Source: Salipiger sp. IMCC34102
GTDB taxonomy: Bacteria; Pseudomonadota; Alphaproteobacteria; Rhodobacterales; Rhodobacteraceae
Length of the DNA: 62,246 nucleotides
Reading direction: 5' to 3'
NCBI RefSeq assembly: GCF_004145405.1
Contig: NZ_SELQ01000012.1
Location: 1 to 62,246 of the forward strand
The notes beneath the pieces are model-generated. The model had not been told where the DNA came from. It ran no database searches and worked only from the letters and a program-made list of their open reading frames with translations. Positions 58,442-62,246 of this stretch are shown in pieces. Every line of letters starts with the position of its first letter. Position 1 is the first letter of the stretch. A program made the position numbers and the translations under genes.

Positions 58442-59494
58442 GTGTCGTTCTCAGCGGACCTCGAAGGTCTTCTACTGAAACTTTCGAATCCAGATCCGCT
58501 GGCAGAGGACGGTAGGTCGCGCGCATTGCGCGCGGCAACCATAGACCAGTATCGTCGTCAGATCGTCAGGTTCGCGTCAGAACTGGTTCACTCCGGCATT
58601 CCAGCCACCGATATCGTAAGTGTCGAGACCTTGTTCGCTCCCGATATTCTGGAGCGTGGTTTGAGACAAATGCTGTCTCGTACCGATCACCAGATAACAA
58701 AAACGATCAGTGAGACGGCCCGCCTTTTTAGGAACCTAGGCAAGGTTACTGGCCAGACAGTCGACGTGCTACAGCACCTCGACAAATTCGCACGGCGTTT
58801 ATCTACGTCACCTCAGCGGGGCATGACCCGTAAAAACCGCGAGCGCCTCCGCGTGCTGCAAGACGAGCGCGCAATGCTGCGCCTTCTACGTCTGCCGGAA
58901 CAGCTTTTCTCTCACCCACCGGAGGGTAAGGCGAACCATTTTACCGTCGGGTTATGCAAAGAGGATGCCATTGCCATCGCGATCCTTCTGGTCTGCCCCA
59001 TTCGCATCAAGAACCTTGCGGACATCCATTTGGAACAGCACATCCAGCGCCCGGGAGATGGAAAGGCGTACCTTGTCCTGACCGAGGAAGACACGAAGAA
59101 CGGGCGACCGATGGAGTTCGAACTGCCCGTCGAGGTGGTCCGAATGATTGACCGTCATGTCGCATCGCGCTGCCCGCACATGTGTCCACCTGGAACGCCC
59201 TGGCTCTTCCCGCGCCGCGATGGGAAGGGACCGTTGTTGTCGTCTCAACTCGCAGATCGCATCAAGAAAAGGGTCCGAACGGCCACCGGTTTCACAGTCA
59301 ATGCGCACCTATTCCGGCATCTGGCGGTCATGAACTGGCTCGATGCCCATCCCGGCGCCTATGAGGTCGCACGTCGTTTGCTCGGGCACTCCGAGGTCAG
59401 CCATACGATCAACATGTATTCAGGTCTTGAGGTGAAGTCAGCCACGCGCGCTTTTGCGGATCTTATCGAGACCCGGAAAGGGCGCAGACCATGA
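58442..59494 (+). CDS. Tyrosine recombinase, first of two in the operon
   Basis: This 350-residue site-specific recombinase has a core-binding domain (about 20-140) and a catalytic domain: R188 in CPIRIKNLADIH, HLFRH (H289, R292), the following LLGHSEVSH, and the nucleophile Y326 in INMYSGLEV. All catalytic residues are present. The start codon is GTG, nine bases after the preceding gene. It overlaps the next recombinase by 4 bases (ATGA), so the enzymes are translationally linked. Confidence 0.85.
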   Translation: MSFSADLEGLLLKLSNPDPLAEDGRSRALRAATIDQYRRQIVRFASELVHSGIPATDIVSVETLFAPDILERGLRQMLSRTDHQITKTISETARLFRNLGKVTGQTVDVLQHLDKFARRLSTSPQRGMTRKNRERLRVLQDERAMLRLLRLPEQLFSHPPEGKANHFTVGLCKEDAIAIAILLVCPIRIKNLADIHLEQHIQRPGDGKAYLVLTEEDTKNGRPMEFELPVEVVRMIDRHVASRCPHMCPPGTPWLFPRRDGKGPLLSSQLADRIKKRVRTATGFTVNAHLFRHLAVMNWLDAHPGAYEVARRLLGHSEVSHTINMYSGLEVKSATRAFADLIETRKGRRP

Positions 59495-60530
59495 GCCTTG
59501 TCCTGCCACCCATTGAGTGGCCCTGCGCCGATCAGACCATGTGGACCGCGCTCTGGAAGGTCGCCCACCCGTTGGACGATCCAGGCGCGTTTTCGCATCT
59601 GCGCAAAACCACCAAAATGTCACTGGAGCCCAAGTACGGCCGTTGGATCAAATGGCTCAGCGTCTATCAGCCCGACGCCCTTGCGCTGGCTCCGGCAGAG
59701 CGCGCCTCCCTGCCCCGCCTCAAAGCCTGGGTCGAAGCTCTTGGCTACACCCGTCCCATGACCCAGCTGGCGTTCGTCGATGGCGTTCTGCGTATCCTTC
59801 GCGCAGCTGCGCCGGACCACGATTGGACGCTGCAACTTCGGCTGCGGGCTACCCTCAAGCGCGCCGCCGGTCGGGGAGATCCAGCGCGCAAGCAGGGAAG
59901 GATTGTCGCGAGCAGCTTACTGCTTTCCGCTGGTCTCGCTTACGCCGACGGTGGCGCGACCCCGGCAACGAAACCTCTCGGACGCTTGATCCAGCATCGC
60001 GATGGCACGATGGTTGCCTTGATGGCCGTCCTCCCGATGCGCCTCCGCTCTTTCAGCGAACTGGCCCTCGGTCGATCCCTTCATGTTACGGACGACAGCA
60101 TCTTCGTTTCACTCTCTGCGGAGATGACCAAGACAGGCGTCCCTTGGGAGGCGGAGGTCCCGCGACAGGTCGAGCCTGTTTTGCGATCCTACATCACAGA
60201 AACGCGTCCGGCGTTGCTCAGGCGCGGTCAGCGTAACCACACTCTGCTGTGGGTCGGCAGGAAAGGTGAGAGTATCGATACGAACAGCATTCGGCTTAGA
60301 ATAAGCGAAGTGACCTTGAAGCAGACCGGCAAACGCGTCTCCCCACATCTTTTCCGGGATGCCGCAGCTACCAGTCTTGCGCGGATCTCTCCCGAAAGCG
60401 CACAGTTGATCCGACCGGTCTTGTCGCACGCAGGTTTTCGGACTGCGGAACGTCATTACATCCATGCCAGAACGATCGAGGCAGGGCGCGATTATGCCGC
60501 GCTCGTTGCCAGCAAGAAGGGGAAAGCCCG

Positions 60531-60534
<4 letters not shown>
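59491..60534 (+). CDS. Tyrosine recombinase, second of two in the operon
   Basis: This 347-residue recombinase has an N-terminal helical domain and a catalytic domain with R in LPMRLRSFSELALG, the box HLFRD (the second H replaced by D), LSHAGFRT, and the tyrosine in ERHYIHARTIEAGRDYA. The H-to-D change is in a position that varies among recombinases, so activity is still possible. It overlaps genes on both sides by 4 bases. It is clearly different from the preceding recombinase and not a recent duplicate. Confidence 0.82.
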
Positions 60535-62210
<1,676 letters not shown>

Positions 62211-62246
62211 GTATTGATCGGTCTGGTATGACGGATCGGGTGTTTT

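Overview
The window is GC-rich DNA from an alphaproteobacterium, most likely of the Rhodobacterales/roseobacter type. The evidence is the GC-rich codon usage, a TAXI-type TRAP transporter with DctB/DctD-like regulators, and a NasT/NasS-controlled nitrate assimilation cluster. The genus cannot be fixed from the sequence alone. High GC makes long shadow reading frames common; these are left out.

Region 1 (1-11168) looks chromosomal. It holds the end of a LuxR-type regulator, a DHA2 drug exporter with a winged-helix tail, a two-gene beta-glucan synthase operon (resembling bgsBA), an EamA exporter, a siderophore/heme-type ABC importer (three overlapping genes), a small unknown protein and Dps. 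Region 2 (11374-18789) is a TAXI-TRAP transporter plus a DctB-like kinase and DctD-like sigma54 activator, bracketed by remnants of related IS3-family elements.

Region 3 (18844-33874, minus strand) is a complete assimilatory nitrate/nitrite cluster: nasT, nasS, an RNA leader, nrtA, nrtB, a fused double ATPase nrtCD, a double-GAF protein, nirB, nirD, nasA, a TrpD2/YbiB-like gene and cysG. The 262-base leader before nrtA can be read directly as an ANTAR-controlled attenuator: two stem-hexaloops with A at loop position 1 and G at position 4, the second sharing bases with an intrinsic terminator stem.

Region 4 (34282-40166) is a worn accessory zone: an MmeI-like restriction-methylation protein with an AT-richer specificity region, an mrr gene apparently reduced to its two ends, a vapC fragment, a damaged IS3-family element with readable inverted repeats (38293-39644), and the C-terminal half of a large serine recombinase.

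Region 5 (40141-62145) is a 22-kb genomic island bounded by 26-base identical direct repeats. The right repeat includes the 3' end of an intact initiator tRNA-Met gene (62134-62210, minus strand). Its cargo is a CsoR-controlled copper-type cluster (DUF305, DUF411, cytochrome c, glutaredoxin-MauE), an MFS/TetR pair, a quinone-oxidoreductase-like gene, a serine hydrolase, an Rrf2-controlled redox/efflux operon, a DUF4268 nuclease-like protein and an unknown protein. At the tRNA end lies the island's mobility block: a small helix-turn-helix gene, a catalytically incomplete recombinase-like gene, two tyrosine recombinases and a large serine recombinase. The last three overlap by 4 bases each. No relaxase or conjugation gene is seen. 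The truncated serine recombinase left of the left repeat, which also ends inside the same att sequence, suggests two successive insertions at one tRNA. The tRNA's probable terminator now lies 22 kb away, beside the left repeat.
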